NCBI GenBank assembly: GCA_030770425.1
Contig: JASJFT010000164.1
Location: forward strand, 1-64,000
Reading direction: 5' to 3'
DNA length: 64,000 nucleotides
Source: Darksidea phi
Lineage: Eukaryota > Ascomycota > Dothideomycetes > Pleosporales > Lentitheciaceae
Numbering within the stretch: the stretch's first letter is position 1; each line of letters begins with the position of its first letter. The notes beneath the pieces are model-generated. The model searched no databases and was not told the origin of the DNA. It saw only the letters and a list, made by a program, of their open reading frames with translations. The translations under genes and the position numbers were made by a program. Positions 11,850 to 23,831 of this stretch are shown in pieces.

Positions 11850-14221
11850 TTACCATCGATACTCGATCGTAGCATTGCAGTATTTTGCCACAATTTCTGG
11901 TTTACCCGTCTTCAATTCTCGAATTGCTGCCTTCGTATCGTCGGACAGTTTTTCGAAATCATCGTCATCAGTCTTTTCTTCGATATACGTAGCCATGTCG
12001 ATAAGATACTGCTTCGTTTTGTTGATCCCCTCGTTGTACATTGTGGGGAACCAAGTCCTGTGCAGTTTCCGGAGGACGTCGTTACCGCTGAATAGCTCAC
12101 CATCCATATCAAACCTATCGACGGAATCAGTGAAAATATAATTAACTGAGCGAGCGAAAACGTACAGGATGCGAACAATATCCGTGATCGTATTTTCCAG
12201 GTAACTTTTCGTCTGGGGCATTTCCATGTACTTGCAGGCGGCGACGATACGACCCAGCCGGCATACCCTGGTAGTCAAGGATAAATCACTTTTATCGTAA
12301 ACATAGATGTTTTTAACGTCTTTGTTGAACATCTGGCTGAGTTAGTATTTGGCCAATGTGATCAAGGCTGACGAAATACCCTGTGCTTTACTCGATTCTC
12401 TCTTCCATTCAAGAGTGCCATCGTGTCCTTGTACGTATCGAAATTTCCAAGCTGCGAGGCCAGCTTATCCACCCAGCCGCTTGTGTCGTCAAGCTTCAAT
12501 ATTCCTGTCGCATAATTCTCGCATTGCTGGTTCCCATAAAGGTCGGTCTTGACCTTGTTAAGAAATTCCTTCAGCCAAAATCCTTCATATATATGTTCCG
12601 CTGTATTGCGATCAGCATAGCTTCTCTGAGTAGTATCGGTCATCCTTACCGTTGTATGACGTAGTCACATCGCTCAAATCGCCTTCCTCGATCTTCCATC
12701 TGTCCCCATTGCATTCGGAGATCTTGTCATTGGAGCATCCCGACAATGATTTCATGACCGGAACGGGGGTAGGTGCATGACCCGCATTGGTTATATCCGT
12801 CGGTTTCGGATACTTCTTCAACTCAATTGGCCATTTTGGGTTCTTCTGGTCATCGCATGCCAAGGCATATTTGCGTTCTTCAGCTAGAGCTTCCATCTCC
12901 GGAGCTCGCGGAGCGACATCGGGTAGCGAACGCGTAGCAAGGATGTTGGATGTGCCGCCACTGGCAACTTCAACCTCGTACCAAAGTTGGTCTTCTGGCT
13001 CTAGGTCGATGGTGCATGAACCTGGACTACCTTCCCCTCCGAAAGATAGGCAAATGACGGGGAAATGGTAGAGATCGTCGTCCTCGAAAAGATCAACATC
13101 GAAAAAGGTCTTTCTTTTGCCATCGATCTCGCCCCAAGCCTCCAAGGAAAGCTCCGCGCCCAGAAAAACATCGAGAGAGACGCCGAAGGGATCTGGCTTG
13201 TTGGGGCAAAAGCCATCGGCATCATAACCTGCCACGGCGTCGATCGAAAGCTTGGGGAATTTGAGGTTGACGTCGATGGTTATGCCAGTGTCGTCTTCAA
13301 TTCATCAGCAAGGGGTTCAATAGAAGGCTACGCAAGCTCACCAAACACCTCTATGCTCGCAGCTACGGCGAGCTTAGTATACAGTGTTCCGCTAGCACTG
13401 ATTTGGGCTTCAATAGTCAACGGTTTCGTCTCAAACTTCGGTATCCACCCACGGACATCCACCTTTTTATTTCCAAAGACATCGACTTTTGCAATGGAAT
13501 CGTCGGGTATGACCGCCGCCACTCCAGTTCCTATTGTTGCCTCGCCTTCGATGCTCTTCAACTCATAGCCGGCAACGACGTCTGCATGGGGACCAAACGT
13601 GAAGATACCCGGGATCCTGATGCCATATGGCAATGGAATCTGGATGAGAGTGAATTCCCGTTTCGCAAAATCTTTACCCTTGAAGTTATAAGCCCCAGAA
13701 AAGGCGACTTCGAGATTCAGATCGGCCCGTATGCCACTCGGAGTGGCAGAAACCACCAACTTGTCTATCCCAGTGAAGGGGTTGCCCTCGATGTGACCAG
13801 CGAAGACCAGTGCCCCGTCGGTTCCACAATCAACGCAGTTAACACCAAAAGTCACACTGCCGCTCTTATGGGTCCATTTTTCGTTGACAATTTTCGAAGG
13901 CCAATTAGAGCTCAGATCGAGGGTGAAGACTTTGTCTAGGCTTATCTGGCGCTTATTCCTCGGTCGCTGTACTTCTCCAAAGTCGAGTGTGTAGGAGCGC
14001 GTGACGTTTTTCCAAGTCCTTTTCTTCACGTCAAGATACACTTTAAGTGTTTCTTGGTCAAATCTTGCATTGCTCGCCAGCCAAGGGTTCGGAGACCAGT
14101 CCTTGCCACACTTGAAATGATCGGCGACCACAACGAAGCTGCGCATGCCGTTGAAGTTGACCCAATCCCAGTTTTTTTTGGCGGCCTGGAACGTTTTGTT
14201 ATGGTGGAATTGCAACCACAT
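11850..14221 (-). CDS. Large beta-rich fungal protein, probably secreted; 5' end appears broken
   Basis: Downstream exons 14221-13342, 13228-12650, 12600-12392, 12332-12166, 12114-11850 form an open 699-aa reading. The 51-bp intron at 12165-12115 is in frame and may be retained. The central part (GIFTFGPHADVVAGYELKS.., GTGVAAVIPDDS) resembles the beta-repeat domain of large secreted fungal proteins (DUF7223/DUF7029 type, named from memory). The C-terminal part (AEHIYEGFWLKEFL.. and TWFPTMYNEGI..) resembles regions found downstream of catalytic domains in some large fungal chitinase-like secreted proteins; no catalytic domain is present here. Further upstream (14580-14222) a likely signal peptide and N-terminal domain can be read, but in shifted frames and with a TAG just before 14251. 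The first exon is therefore either mis-modelled or mutated. Confidence 0.5.
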
Positions 14222-14585
14222 ATTCTGTGTACAATTGACGGCCTTCAGCTAGAAAGCGAAACGAGCCATGTCAATGATAAGTTGATTTTGCGGGGTCCAA
14301 ACAACCATGGAAACAATCATCTGCGTATTGTTTGGGGCTGTAACTATCAGCAGAAGTGGAAAAGATGGGCACATAGCTTGCCATTTGGTGGAGTGGTCCA
14401 CATCATTTGCTCGTGGTCGCCGAGTGTGACGTTGGCAGTTCCTTCCGCATCTTGTGTTAACTGGACAGGGCCAGAATCATCCCATAGGTGACGCGGGAGA
14501 GGTTCAAGATCAACGTAGTCCAATGCAGAAACCAGCCGGAAGAGCCATAAGATGGCAGGGATAAAGAACAGCCTTCATCATAACT
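14222..14585 (-). pseudogene. Disrupted 5' part of the preceding gene
   Basis: A hydrophobic segment read as FIPAILWLFRLVSA followed by LDYVDLEPLPRHLW looks like a signal peptide and mature N-terminus. The only nearby ATGs (about 14582-14577) are one base out of frame with it. The reading then stops at TGA after FHFC. A second piece, VVWTPQNQLIIDMARFAF, ends in TAG directly before the intact exon. No GT-AG choice I tried restores the frame. Confidence 0.4.
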
Positions 14586-17500
14586 AGAGCTGGTATTCGA
14601 TATAATGATCAGTGCCGACTAGGACGTGGCAGGCCCTACAGATCGAACGGCAGTTCTGACGATGCAACGTATTTATACCACTATGGACTATACCTACACC
14701 AATTTCCAAGCTGGGATTCGTGTTCAGGAAATCGTGAGGTGTTTCCTCGGCGTTTCCCGACGTGATGTTTTACGAGATGAACACACGAAATGTAACCTCT
14801 GCCGAGGACGTCCCGTCCCTCGATTCGCTGATTTAAAAGATGAATGCATTCGATGTAGCATCTTCCAAGACGCCATTGATTAAAGCTGAAGTAAACACGA
14901 GCTTCGTTCTTATGTCATGTTTCTATATTCTCGCTTTCCTCGCTTTTCCGTTCTTTTCCTTAGCTCAAGCTAAGCTTGCTAAGGGTTGGATGTCGGCCGA
15001 AATAAATGTCGTGAAGCAGGCTGTCTGGACTGGATCCGAACATGATGTCCCTTGTCGAGAAACTGAGGGACTGATCTGATTGGCTGATTGGCGGAAGCTG
15101 GGCGTAATACGGTACTGCAGGGGTGGGGCGGGTGCCTGCACATCGGTCACGCGGACGCACTTGCCCAGTCTCTTATATTACTCACTAATACGGTTACGCT
15201 GAAATCCCGCGGTGCCAACCTCTACCCACTCATGAACTGTAATGAACAAACTGATGCAAGCAGACCAAGCTTCTAGTCCAGGTTATTTTAGGTCAATCGC
15301 CATTTAGCTACTGAATGGCTCATACTAGTTCATGCACTTAGGGAAGCAACTTAATAAAGGGTCACTCATATCTAAAAAAGCTGTAGTGGGCGCCAATCCT
15401 AAGAAATACGAACCGGTAATATATCTAGCCGTTGATGGTTGCAATGTTTACCGAATACGAACACCCCGGGATCTAACGGGCGCTTCGGGTCCAAGGGGGG
15501 AGTCTAGAAACCAGCCACCTCAGTCTCTGTCTGGACCAACCCCGTTTTTACTACCAGCTAATAATCTCAAAAACTTCCGACGTTTACGAGGTTCCCAATA
15601 GTCCTACCATTAACTAGGAAGGTGGTAGTGCGGTACAGGCTGAGTAGCGTACTAGTTCTGGTACCAGTTCTTCTAGCCGGGTTCCCTTGTCCTGAACTTT
15701 GCTCGCTTTGCTTCATCCTAATCTTTACCATGATGTAAGTAAATAGCGCATAGGTAGTATATGTTTTTCATCACTATATTGACACTCTGTTCAAGATCCC
15801 ATGGAGCACCCAACATTGTAGATGGCGCCATTTAGGCCTATCCGACTGCTCGCACACTCTGAAATCACTTTTACTTCTCCAAGTCAAGTCCATAATCACC
15901 AGAAATCTGAATATTCCACATATCCAAACCAGGCCAATGGCCTAGAAGATCACCAATCCTCCAGCACACGCAACGTCCTTGTAGTATCTACGGCTTATCA
16001 CAATTTAGAATCGTGCTACAGACTGACATCCGATCGTCTTTGCCGCCTTCGCTGTCTTTACTGCCATCCTGTGTGGTCTGCGGCTGGGCACCACTGTATC
16101 TCTCACTGCTTCTTGAGCTTGGTGGTGGTGGGTGGGGAGCAGCGTAGCCGCAACCGGCCACATGGCCTGGATTAAACGTAGTACATCATCCGCTGTGTCG
16201 CTGCAGTATAGTCAAAATAATTGTTTTGTGTGGGCACGTGATGCCTGGTTGGCTGCGGGCCAACGCGCGTTGCACTGGCACCTAATCACTACAGCGCTAA
16301 GAGTGATAGATATATCATGTATGTTTTAGCGTACTCAATCGATAACTGACTGTATGCATCTCTACTATGCATTGGCGACGGAGTCCCTTTTTATTACTTC
16401 TCGTCTTGCCATCAAGCTTCTCCCCTCCTCCGCAAATGGCGAGCGCAATGAGGCTACGTACACTTCTATTCATCGCTTCAATTTCTCTCCTCCGAGTCTG
16501 GACAGGGTTTTGCATCTACTGCTGTGATTGGCTTAGCTCTTTCGGTATTATAATGTGTTCGTTAGTCGCCAGCCATGAAAATCACAGGATTCAAACGATG
16601 GAGAGGCTTCCTCTTATCGTCTAATGAGTACATTCTTGCCCATATATCATTTATGAACGAAATTTGCAAGTTCAAATGTGACGGCCACATTATTCTCGTA
16701 CACTGACACTTCTGTGAGCATGCGACACAACGATTAAAGAAGCTTGTTTGTCTGCGTACCCAAGTACAGTACGCCTCCATCCGTCATGTCCAAGGTGATC
16801 TTCACTGATATACGGCTGGAGCAAGATCGCTGTTCTTATTCTTATTACCTTCATTTTATAAAGCATGCAAATAAGTACTATGCATCTTGCGTGCCTTGTC
16901 GTCACATCACTTCTCCTCGCACCAACCCTAGCAACTCGATCAGAACGGTTCAAGCTCTTAGTCACTCACCGTAACTAACCCCATTTCACTGGCACATACC
17001 ATACGTACCAAGTATCGTGGAACATGTGCTGCACGGGGGGCGGAGCCAAGCTTCCCCTCATTCTCGGAGCCCACGGGGGTAGTACTGACTAGGCATGACA
17101 CAATTGAGTTCATTTGTAGCTGACCCCGAGCTCCATCACTGTGAGCTGTACCACGCTTCCTTGACTTGCGGTGAGCGCAAAGACATTCATGAGAGGAAGG
17201 TTGCGAGATGTGGAAGTGATGTGCCAGATTGAATTCAGAGGGATGTGTTATTGGATCAGGTGTGGAGTATCAAGTGTAGCTGTCCAAAGAGTCGGAAGTG
17301 TTATGGAGAATGATATGGCAGGTTTCACGCGATTTGCGAATGGCGGAGAACAAAAATGTCAAATGACTGAGAATAGACGGGCCATGCTGAGTCAGACAAC
17401 GGAACATTTTAGGGAAGTGCTCCGGAAAGTGGGTTAGTACTAGTTATTAGTCTCGAATATTCATCCTGACGGACTGGTAAATTCTTGTAATACGTCCGTC

Positions 17501-17700
17501 AGGTATGAGAATATGAACACATAGCCTACTGGGCTATCTTAATACCTATTTTAGCGGATTGACTATAATAAACTTGAAGGCCTGCTTTCGACTATAGGCT
17601 TCCTGTGAATTTTTCGCCATTGTATAAAATGCCCAACGTTTCTTTTCTATCTTATACCTCCTAAACCGACGCTTTAGCTACCTACTACCCTATATACACC
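14586..17700. other. Long intergenic region, no gene recognised
   Basis: Only short open frames occur on both strands, none with recognisable motifs or consistent splice structure. Base composition is near that of the coding regions, so it is not a RIP-type AT block. Confidence 0.5.
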
Positions 17701-17703
17701 ATA

Positions 17704-18110
17704 ATGCATCTCCACACACTGTTCACTTCATCCCTCCTCCTGGTTCCTGTCTTCTCCGTTATCGAAGTAACCCTATATTTAGGCCCCGGCTTCAAAGGCC
17801 GCACAAAACCCATCTCATTCCAGCATTGGGAGTGCCAAAAGCTATATGGAATAGTAACACACCCATCACCACACCAATCATCAACTACGGCTCACGGTTC
17901 ACAGAGATCGAAACATCCGCTCCATTCTTTTCAAGACAAAGGGACAGACATGCTACTTGACGGATAAGGCTTGGACAAGGTTTATTCGTATACGTACCTG
18001 GGAAGGACTTTGTTGGAATATCAAGTCACGAGTGTGCGGTGCTTGGATGGGTCGCCGGTGAGGGCGGGAGAGAAATTGGTACTTCTAGAATGGGTGACGG
18101 AGTAGTACGG
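17704..18110 (+). pseudogene. Relic of a small secreted protein
   Basis: ATG 17704 opens a clear signal peptide (MHLHTLFTSSLLLVPVFS) and a mature start with a beta-gamma-crystallin-like look (VTLYLGPGF) and one Cys. Homologous-looking continuation appears in two other frames: GQTCYLTDKAWTRFIR near 17940-17990, then VPGKDFVGISSHECAVLGW near 17992-18050. The pieces are collinear and together would make a roughly 100-residue cysteine-containing secreted protein. At least two frame changes without plausible introns separate them, so it is probably inactivated. Role unknown; effector-like only by size and signal peptide. Confidence 0.5.
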
Positions 18111-18416
18111 ATGGATATCATTGGATAATTGATTTGATGTGAGGACGTTGTGTGGAAGAATTCGTATATCTGTGCATTGTCAGTCACATTTCTTATGGAT
18201 TTTTTCATTTCGTCGACGTAACGCATTGGGTTGAATGTAAACTCGTCACCGGACATGACAGTCGGGTCCACCATCCTATGGTGGAATTCTACCTCTTGAA
18301 TCGTGAACTTCAATGGCGAGCAGCTAGGGTATAAAACTTGTCGTTACTGCAAATCCAAGTTGCTGCACTCCGAAAAGATCCGAAATTGTCTCCCCACTAC
18401 CTTCCCTACCTCGCCT

Positions 18417-20167
18417 TTATGAATCCTTCTTGATGTATTCCACAGGCCCAACGTACCGATACCTTCCCCTGACCAAAAAGTACACCACCGAAAACACAAT
18501 GACGACGCCATACACCAAAATATTCCAATTCATGCCCTCCGCGCTTGGATGCGGCGTTGACGGGAAGAATGTCATGATAAATGCGAGCGTCAGGAATAAG
18601 ACACTGAAAATGTTGAGAGGCAGGCCAAACTTGCCAAGCGAGAATCGCGATGGTAGTAAAGGCTCCCCACGGATTCGCTTTACGGTTATACACCCAATGG
18701 AAACAATGTAGGACGAAATAAGCGCGCCGGTGCCGAGCGAAGTCACGATGCTGAAGGCGACGGTTGAGCCGATGTTGATGAGGGAGAGGAGGACGGAAAT
18801 GATGTAGGAGATCATGATGGAATTCAAAGGGAGATCCCAGCCTGGACGGACCTATTCACTATTATCGGTCGTCCGTTCGAAAGGAAATGAAACTGGAAAG
18901 TTGAGGTACTTACATATGCCAACCAAGCTGAAAAGGGCAAACCCTGATCTCTCGCAAAGGCCCAAACCTGTCGCGATGAGGTAGCTACGTTGGCGACGCA
19001 CCCGAAGGTTGCGATAGTAATCATAATCGCCGTCATGGCGCTAGCTCCAGCCTCACTGTTCGTCGCATTGTAGAAAACCTGAATGAACGGCTGTTTAGTT
19101 GGCGTTGCGAGGATTTCCTCCACATTCCCGACTAGCATGCAGAATGTAACCAACATGATGAAGCCTAGCGAGCCGTTGACGATAGCAGTAGCGATCATAG
19201 CGCGCGGGAGAGTCTTGCTTGCGTCTCGGAGCTCCTCTGCCATGTGCGTGGCGGAATCGGGACCGATGAAGGAGAAGATAGGAGAGAGCATACCGACGAG
19301 GCAGGAGAGACCTATAGAATCCCAGCCACCGCCATCAGTGAATGTGGTGAAAACTTCTGTCGCATCTCCTCGATCGCCAAGCACCCATAGCGGAATTAGA
19401 ATCGCGAAGAAACCACAGATATGCAGAACCAGAACTATTCCCTCGACTAATGGGAGCCTCCTGGCCCAGAACGTGTTGAAAAGCTGGCAGAAAGTTACGA
19501 CGGCAATAACGAGAAGCGTGAGATGCCATCTTTGAGGGACGTAGTTCGGATTATTCAAGATAATCAGACCTTGAATCTGCTGGGAGCTGAGGAACGCAAT
19601 CGAGGTATTGCCGACTTGCCACCCAAGAACGCAAAGCCATCCGACGATGTAGGAGAGGAATTTCTGTGCCTCTGGTGGAGCAAATTCGGACACCCAGTGA
19701 TATTGGCCTCCGGTTGTCGGTGCCCTGGCTCCAAGTTAGGCAGAACTCGGAAAGCTAATCAGTGCATACATTGACGCCATCTCGGCCATGCAGATAACGG
19801 CTGCGAGGAAGCCGAAGAAGGTTCCAATATACATCCATATCAGGCCTCCAGTGCCACCATTGATGAGACCAAAAACGTTTGCACTCTGGATCAATTATCA
19901 ATTTGACCCACTTACATAACTTGGGCAAATTTGTGAAATACATACCAATTGCGCTTCCCACGTTGCCATCAACACCATAGTAAAACCGAAAATAGTCAAG
20001 AAGCGGAAGTTTCGTCGCAATTCCTGCACCTTGCCCATTCGATGCATATCGCGCTGATCGAATTCTGTCCCCTTCTTTTCCACGATCTCGGGGCTCTGCT
20101 CGACGCTGTTATCGACCTTATCTGGGTTAGGCTGCGGAGCCTTCCCATTCTCAAAGACAGCCGACAT
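18417..20167 (-). CDS. Amino acid/GABA/choline permease (APC superfamily)
   Basis: Four exons, 20167-19946, 19885-19770, 19724-18914 and 18851-18417, give 527 aa. Splice joins restore family landmarks: WEAQLSANVFGLINGG, then MASMAPTTGGQYHWVSEFAP, then FIGPDSATHMAEELRDASKTLPRAM. About twelve hydrophobic helices are expected, with a cytosolic N-terminus. The family (fungal amino acid/choline transporter, e.g. GABA permease relatives) imports amino acids, GABA, choline or polyamines across the plasma membrane; the substrate cannot be told. Introns are 45, 60 and 62 bp. A TTG 18 bases upstream is in frame but ATG 20167 is the plausible start. The gene looks intact and housekeeping-like, beside but probably not part of cluster A. 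Confidence 0.9.
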
Positions 20168-22378
20168 GTGGAGTATCAGCCTCAACTGTCACAGAATCGT
20201 CCAAAAAGAAAACACAGGCGAAAGGAAGGAGCATGAAAGAGGATGGAGAGAAAATGATGAACGCGAGTAACGATCCAGCATTTAAACGAGAGACAATGCG
20301 CTGCTGACCAATCTGACGAATCCTCCAATTGGCCATAGCTACATATGCGAATACGGGAAAACCACCAATTGTTGGAGAAAAAGAGGTCTCTTTCGGGAAA
20401 TGCGGGGCAAGCTCCCGAAATCGGGAGTTACGCCCTGCATTAGTCGACCCCGCCTTCGCGTCCAGTTCTTCGGCACTTTGCCGGCATTTCCGTGTTCAAA
20501 AGTCTCATGAGTGGAACGCGGCACAGCACATGCGAAGGGTACAGATTCACCTCAAACCAGCGATGGGGCGATGGGGCGAATTGTTGGCACTTCAGAGTTT
20601 CTGGAATTGCGAGGATTCTGGGAGCACCTTGGAAGGTTGATCTAACGTTTGATGGCAGCGCAACGTGGGAACCAATCGGTGTCCGGAGTAATGCGATAAG
20701 AAAATGGTACCTGCAAGCCCAGTACTACTGTACCGGGGTGCGCGGGTGAGTTTTGAAATGCTTATATAATGGATTTTGCCTACCACACTTAAGTGCTTAG
20801 GTGCATTTCTTTCCTGCGTGGCTGCGAACGCCACTCTGAGGGGTTGGTAGCCCAATAATCTTTCGACCTGTAACCCTCGAAAGGCGGAGAATGTGAGCGG
20901 TGCGCCTGAGATTCACACAGGAAAGATATTTTCATCCGTCTCCACATTGATGCGAAACCGATCGATAGATTCACGTTAAAGGGAGAATCCAACTGATTAT
21001 GCACTTTTCAGGAGCGAGGAAAACTTGGTTGAGTCATCGTGAAGCCATAGTTGGTATGTGAGGTCGTAAAAAGGGCACCAGTACATTCGGTAAAACCAAA
21101 TTAGCCTCACGACTTAAGGAATACGATGCTGAACGCCTCTTGCTTTCCGCTGAAACCGCTGCATTTGAATCGAGGGGGAAAAAAGGCTCCGTAGGCGGAC
21201 GAGAGCATACCTAAACTATAACCGGTAGGAATCCTTCGGGTTATGTCAACACACTCCGTCGACTTCCTAATGGCCTTGTTCGAGTGGTAGGTCAGTGAAC
21301 AGTATTCAACCACTCTCGAGATCGTTTAACGGATACCCCTCCCCTTATTACACTTCCCGACCTCATTCGCAGAGCTATTGCGAAGAAGGAATTTGTAGCC
21401 GGCGAAGCTCGACACTAAACTCGCGCAGACCCCTCATCTTTTGCCTTCTACACTCCCCATTGTAACAGCCCCTTGGCGAATCCCCGTGCCTGATATTTTG
21501 AACCTACAGCAAGTAGCTCGAGGTAGGTGCTATCCGCTCTTGGGCCGGTCCAGTGATGTTTGTTGAAGGAAGTAGCGATATGGGGTACTGTTTACTGTCT
21601 GTGCGCTAGCGCCTATATGGGCAGGCCTTCTGATGAGTTCAATCCAGATCTCTTACACCAATTTCTTCATTTAATGAATGGAAAAGCAGCAGCGACGGTG
21701 AACTGGCTGTATTGGATTGCATCCCCGGCGCGAAGAAGCACTCCTACTGGACGTACGAGGCCGGTCGCAACGACCTGGACCTTATAATTGAACCGAATGC
21801 GATGAAGAGGGTACAAGGCGCGGCTGTTTTACTGTCCAATACCCGCCTTAGATTCATTTATTGTTTAGACCTAATATTTGACAAGAAAGTAGCATAGTTG
21901 CTGTCTATAAGAACTACTCTGTTATCACCACTTCTTTTATTCACGTCTAATAACAAAATGGAGATTTCGACGTGCTAGCAAGCTATACATACCTTCTATT
22001 AAACCTAGGTAACCCACTAGCAGGAATGGGCAAATGTGAACCCCTAGTGATTTTGTAGCTACGTCGGAGTTGGAAGCTTTTGCAGAGGTATATGCAAATG
22101 CGCGATCTCATGGGATGTATCCTGGGGCTCAGGCGCACATGGTGTCACACCCACAGGCGCGGTGTGAGCGTAGCCATCTCTTCCATCGCGCTCCACCGTT
22201 GGAGGTAGCTGTCTATAGAAGAAGGTCTTGTGCCCCGCTTGAGAAGGTGTGTGCGGCAGCGCGGTTAGCTATTCTAGTTTTCTAGAAGTATGAGATTATA
22301 TAATAATTTCACTATTTACCATAACTCTGCAGGATAATACTGAATAAACACTCCGCCATATACGCAAGTCTTCAGTCA
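20168..22378. other. Intergenic region left of cluster A
   Basis: About 2.2 kb with only short, motif-free open frames. It holds the promoter of the permease (right side of 20168) and the 3' flank of the UbiA gene. No RNA gene or repeat recognised. Confidence 0.5.
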
Positions 22379-23378
22379 CTACACGCAGGCCGCCACAGCC
22401 GGACTAGCAAGCAGACAACTAATCCACAACCCCCACATCTTATATGTCCTCCGATCCGCCTCCACACCCTTCAGCGCCGCCGCACGCAGACAAATGATCC
22501 CCCCAATCCCACAAGGCCCCACGAATCCCCACCACGGCAAATTCCAAAACATCGGGACAGCGACCGACCACGCGAGCATAGGCAGTACCACGCTCCACCG
22601 GGCCACCATGTCCCCGTAAACAATCGGTATGGTGCTCCGTCCGCGATCGCGGTCCCCTTCTTGGTCATGCAGGTCCTGGACTTGCAGCGTGGTGAAGACG
22701 ATAGCGCCAATCATCCACTGCCACTGCGTGGCTTGCTCGGTCAGCAACAGGGGATGCCCGGCGTAAGCGACGGTTGTGGCGCCGAGAGCGAAGAACACCA
22801 CCGCACAGGCATTGATGAGATTTCGCGTGAAGGGGTGTTCTCCGCCTTCGAGGTCGTTGTACATGTATCCCAGTGCCAAGAGCGCGACAGTGTACAAAGT
22901 GGCGCCAAAGTATGCGCATGCCAGCAAAACCGCGAAATGGAGCGATATCCAGAGAGCGGCGGCATTGGATGGCGTGAGTCGCTGTGATGGGATGGGTCTC
23001 CAGGGTTTGTTGAGCAGGTCTTCGGAGACGGATGATGGCCGGCGCTGGTTGCCGAGGCAGAAGACGAGGAAGTTGAACCATACCCAGAAGATGACGGCTG
23101 GGAGTCGGCTGAGGATGTGAGGAATGTTCCATGTTTGGACTGGTGCGGTGTTGAGAGTTGATCCGGCGAAGAGGTTGAGAAGGCCGGTGACGGTCATCGG
23201 GTATACCAGCGGCTTGTGGTCACTCACGGTGAACAGCCATAAAGTGTACCCATGGTATCCGACAGCGTGGATCAACTCGACCAGCTGCAGGTAGCGGAGT
23301 TTTGTCTGGCGAGGTTCAGCCTGCGATGACCCATTAACATGGAAAACCGACCCTCCGACTGTTTCTACTTACCGGCAT
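22379..23378 (-). CDS. UbiA-superfamily prenyltransferase or membrane terpene cyclase
   Basis: Model: tiny exon 23378-23373 (ATG CCG), 52-bp intron with GTAAGT, then 23320-22379 (315 aa). About eight membrane helices are visible. The two conserved metal/diphosphate-binding regions are present: NQRRPSSVSEDLLNKPWRPIPS (about residues 90-110) and DLHDQEGDRDRGRSTIP (about 210-225). The NKPWRPIPS style is shared with fungal UbiA-like enzymes in secondary-metabolite clusters, including the membrane sesquiterpene cyclase of the fumagillin pathway. It could either cyclise farnesyl diphosphate or transfer a prenyl group. It diverges from a P450 gene 453 bp away, implying co-regulation and a role as the scaffold-forming enzyme of cluster A. 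No start codon exists in the long exon in frame, supporting the two-codon first exon. Confidence 0.8.
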
Positions 23379-23831
23379 GGTGGTTGGAGTAGGATTGCGT
23401 ACTTGAGGATTGCGTACTTGCAGGACGCAGAGGAAGGTACAAATGAAATGAGATCTTACCGTTGGGTATCTAGCATTATATTTCGGGCGAAAGTGGCTAT
23501 CAGATGCGCTATCCATAAGCTTCTAGCCATCAGGCATATTGCATTGGTGCGGAACGGGTAAGCCTTGCTATAAATTACCCGACGAACATTTTTTACTCTA
23601 GTAAGGCTGACAACGGCGCTTCGGAGATCTACAAATCGACGTCGCCAAGGGCCGATTATATGGGCCCGTGAATCCTAGTAATTATGCCGCGAGACATGTT
23701 AAACGTGGCTGACAGAAGTATATTGCTGAGTGGGGACCGTTTTGCATGCTCCTCGGTGACCTTTTCATCACAACCATCTGAAGTCGATAAACCCAACCGT
23801 CGAGAGCGAGTTTCCGAAACCAACCTTCGAC
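23379..23831. promoter_or_regulatory. Bidirectional promoter between UbiA-type gene and P450
   Basis: The 453-bp gap between divergent start codons must hold both promoters. A TATAAATT motif at about 23569-23576 is a candidate TATA box for the P450. Two tandem copies of AGGATTGCGTACTTG lie at 23391-23420, just upstream of the UbiA start, inside its probable 5' leader. Confidence 0.5.
23391..23420. repeat. Tandem 15-bp duplication in UbiA 5' leader
   Basis: Two perfect adjacent copies of AGGATTGCGTACTTG. It could be a recent slippage event or a duplicated regulatory site. Confidence 0.9.

Noticed and set aside
12115..12165. Possible 17-residue coding insert in the large secreted-type protein
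   Set aside because: The segment is in frame and open, but has a GTACGT donor, branch-like CTGAT and GATAG acceptor, so an intron is more likely; not certain.
22665..23132. 155-codon minus-strand frame inside the UbiA gene
   Set aside because: Overlaps the UbiA frame in another phase and lacks motifs; the UbiA frame has conserved metal-binding regions.
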